Positions 5,564 through 6,880 of a stretch of DNA of 6,880 nt are shown one piece after another. Every line of letters begins with the position of its first letter. The first letter of the stretch is position 1. A program made the translations under genes and the position numbers. Origin of the DNA: Candidatus Zhuqueibacterota bacterium 4484_87 (GTDB taxonomy: Bacteria > Zhuqueibacterota > Zhuqueibacteria > Thermofontimicrobiales > Thermofontimicrobiaceae); NCBI GenBank assembly GCA_002085355.1, contig NATN01000161.1, positions 1 to 6,880 on the forward strand, read 5' to 3'. The notes beneath the pieces are model-generated. The model did no database searches and had not been told where the DNA came from. It worked only from the letters and a program-made list of their open reading frames with translations.

Positions 5564-6478
5564 TTAAATGAGCCGATCAATAAAAAATGCAATCGTCAAC
5601 AGCAATCCGGTGAAAAGATGGTTCATTATTGTGCTCGCATTTGCCGGAACTAATTTGGCGCTGTCATTATAATTTACCTGCGCCACTTTTATTGCTTTCA
5701 AAGCCAGCGGCAGCGTTAACAGTGAAATCAGAGTGATCGGCGGAAGCAGCTCAGTCACGACTCCGACTACAATTGTCAAATATGTGAGCAGCATGAGCAA
5801 AACAAATCCTTTCACAGCTTTTTCTTTCCCCATGCGCACGACCAGATGCAGCTTGCCTGCAGCATAGTCTGCTTTTGCATCAGGAAATTCATTGATGTAC
5901 AAGACCGCCGAGATGAGCAATGCTACGGGTAAAGAGGCGATGATTGGCAGCCAGGAGAAGCTTTGGGTTTGTACGTAAAAAGCGCCGAATGTCATCAGTA
6001 CGCCAAAATTCAGCCCAATGATAAGCTCGCCTATTCCGCGACCGACAAGATTTACCCGCGGTTCCACATAAAAGACAGAGGAAAATACGCCGATGGCTCC
6101 CAACGCCAAAATAACCCAGCCCAATTGATAGGCAAGATAAAGTCCAATGACGCTGCCGATGAATAGACAAATCAATGCCTCAATTAATACTTCTTTGGGA
6201 GTCATTAGTCCATTTTGAATCATGCGGCTGCCGCCTGTGAATGGTCTGATAAATTCCTGATTGATTTCATCATTTTCTGTCAAGTGATCAAAATAGTCAT
6301 TAATCAAATTTGCACCCGCGTGCAAAAGAACTCCGGCAATGAGAGTAAGCGCAAAATAAAACCAATTTATTGAAACATTGTGATAGTAAGCGATAGATGT
6401 TCCCAATAAAATCGGTACAATAGAAGCAGTGAAAAATGGTGCACGAACAGCCATGAGATAGTTTTTTACTTTGCTCAT
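5564..6478 (-). CDS. menA: UbiA-family prenyltransferase, probably 1,4-dihydroxy-2-naphthoate polyprenyltransferase
   Basis: This 304-residue integral membrane enzyme of the UbiA superfamily probably attaches a polyprenyl chain to 1,4-dihydroxy-2-naphthoate in menaquinone synthesis. About eight or nine hydrophobic helices are visible, for example near 15-31, 40-58, 99-117, 119-137, 150-168, 177-195, 223-242 and 286-302. The first Asp-rich motif is N60-D-Y-F-D64 in ANLINDYFD. The second is N196-E-F-P-D200-A-K-A-D204, followed by YAAGKLHLVVRMG; together they bind Mg-diphosphate. RPFTGGSRMIQNGL (78-91) is typical of MenA-like members. The length suits the family (about 290-310). I start at 6478 because AGGAG (6487-6483) precedes that ATG; the in-frame ATG at 6490 lacks a ribosome-binding site and overlaps the site itself. 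No other men genes are present, so another UbiA substrate (a different quinone or lipid) cannot be excluded. It heads an operon with the STAS gene. Confidence 0.85.
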   Translation of the reverse strand: MSKVKNYLMAVRAPFFTASIVPILLGTSIAYYHNVSINWFYFALTLIAGVLLHAGANLINDYFDHLTENDEINQEFIRPFTGGSRMIQNGLMTPKEVLIEALICLFIGSVIGLYLAYQLGWVILALGAIGVFSSVFYVEPRVNLVGRGIGELIIGLNFGVLMTFGAFYVQTQSFSWLPIIASLPVALLISAVLYINEFPDAKADYAAGKLHLVVRMGKEKAVKGFVLLMLLTYLTIVVGVVTELLPPITLISLLTLPLALKAIKVAQVNYNDSAKLVPANASTIMNHLFTGLLLTIAFFIDRLI

Positions 6479-6542
6479 ATTTCTCCTCATTTTTTTCAGT
6501 GAACAGGATATTTTTGTCGATTATTGTGTTACTATTCAGCCG

Positions 6543-6564
6543 CCGAGACACAGAGGGCACAGAG
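6543..6564. repeat. CACAGAG-type repeat, left arm of an inverted pair
   Basis: The sequence contains GACACAGAGGGCACAGAG, two CACAGAG words 9 nt apart, in the opposite orientation to the copies at 1-42 and 6831-6856. It lies about 55 bp upstream of the prenyltransferase start, so it is within or next to that gene's promoter region. Confidence 0.65.
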
Positions 6565-6830
6565 ATGATTATTTTTTAATAGTTTCCATTAAAAGAAGTG
6601 ATAATTCTCACTAATTTACTAAACTAAAGATAGTCCAAAGAGATTTATAGTATATTCCTAAAGCATTTTGATAATAAACATATTTAGTCGACAGCTTTTA
6701 TCAATGTTTCTTAATGATAAGCTTATACACACATTACTCAATTCAACCGTTTGCTATTTATATGGTTGAATTTTAAACATGACAGAGTAAACTTTATCGA
6801 GCGATTAGTAGATTGATTTTATTGTTTCCT
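6565..6830. other. AT-rich non-coding spacer between inverted CACAGAG/CTCTGTG repeats
   Basis: The stretch is stop-rich in all frames and carries no gene I can support. It contains two hairpins: AGCTTTTATCA (6693-6703) with TGATAAGCT (6715-6723), two bases bulged, and AATTCAACC (6740-6748) with GGTTGAATT (6764-6772), perfect over 9 bp. Neither is followed by a T-run convincing enough for a terminator. With the flanking inverted repeats it resembles a small non-autonomous or decayed element, but no target-site duplication is evident. Confidence 0.4.
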
Positions 6831-6856
6831 CCTCTGTGAGCTCTGCGCCTCTGTGG
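6831..6856. repeat. CTCTGTG-type repeat, right arm of an inverted pair
   Basis: CTCTGTGAG, CTCTGCGC and CTCTGTGG follow each other, three copies of an 8-9 nt unit. The reverse complement aligns with the copy at 6543-6564 over most of its length (CACAGAGG followed by CACAGAG or CGCAGAG). It also matches the copy at 1-42 in direct orientation. Confidence 0.7.
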
Positions 6857-6880
6857 CAAATATTTTGCTAAATGAATAGT

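Noticed and set aside
5254..5653. Plus-strand open frames opposite the STAS gene
   Set aside because: They are antisense to a gene with a recognisable fold and a good ribosome-binding site, and have no support of their own.
6780..6830. Possible remnant of a small nuclease-like gene of the GxxExxY type, sometimes found near this kind of repeat
   Set aside because: The ATG at 6780 meets a stop after three codons and no frame shows a convincing residue pattern.
1..6880. CRISPR array, tRNA, rRNA, intact insertion sequence or toxin-antitoxin pair
   Set aside because: No regularly spaced direct repeats with unique spacers, no tRNA cloverleaf, no transposase and no paired small genes of those types were seen on either strand.

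Overview
The window is an AT-rich bacterial chromosome segment with four convincing protein genes and one small, apparently frameshifted gene. The best taxonomic clue is the C-terminus of the 630-residue secreted protein (QNFPNPFNPTTEIRFELP, then an FlgD-like beta fold ending in a short basic tail). This is the type of sorting domain used with type IX secretion in the Bacteroidetes/FCB group and relatives such as Calditrichota/KSB1, Ignavibacteria and Marinimicrobia. The cell is therefore probably a Gram-negative, menaquinone-using member of that broad assemblage; the exact phylum is inference.

Layout: 1-330 is non-coding. It holds a degenerate CTCTGTG-type repeat, a perfect 20-bp palindrome, and a plausible promoter and terminator pair bracketing about 100 nt. 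At 331-616 lies a small acidic protein whose reading frame breaks near its end. At 863-2641 is a periplasmic MltD-like lytic transglycosylase with LysM modules. The stretch 2642-3239 has no gene I can defend; its right half contains several hairpins and a possible promoter, and looks like a long leader for the next gene. At 3240-5132 is the secreted multi-domain protein with four carboxypeptidase-regulatory-like repeats. A bidirectional terminator (5153-5190) separates it from a two-gene minus-strand operon read right to left: a UbiA/MenA-family prenyltransferase (6478-5564), then a STAS-domain protein (5535-5191). The stretch 6479-6880 is non-coding, with an inverted pair of CACAGAG/CTCTGTG repeats about 270 bp apart and two internal hairpins.

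Functionally the genes are mostly cell-envelope related: peptidoglycan remodelling, an exported surface protein, and a membrane enzyme of quinone synthesis. I see no single pathway linking them, and no defence system, CRISPR array, RNA gene of a known family or intact transposon. The best candidates for a second look are the 161-293 promoter/terminator unit, the structured leader before the secreted protein, the STAS protein lacking the usual phospho-serine, and the repeat-bounded spacer at the right end.
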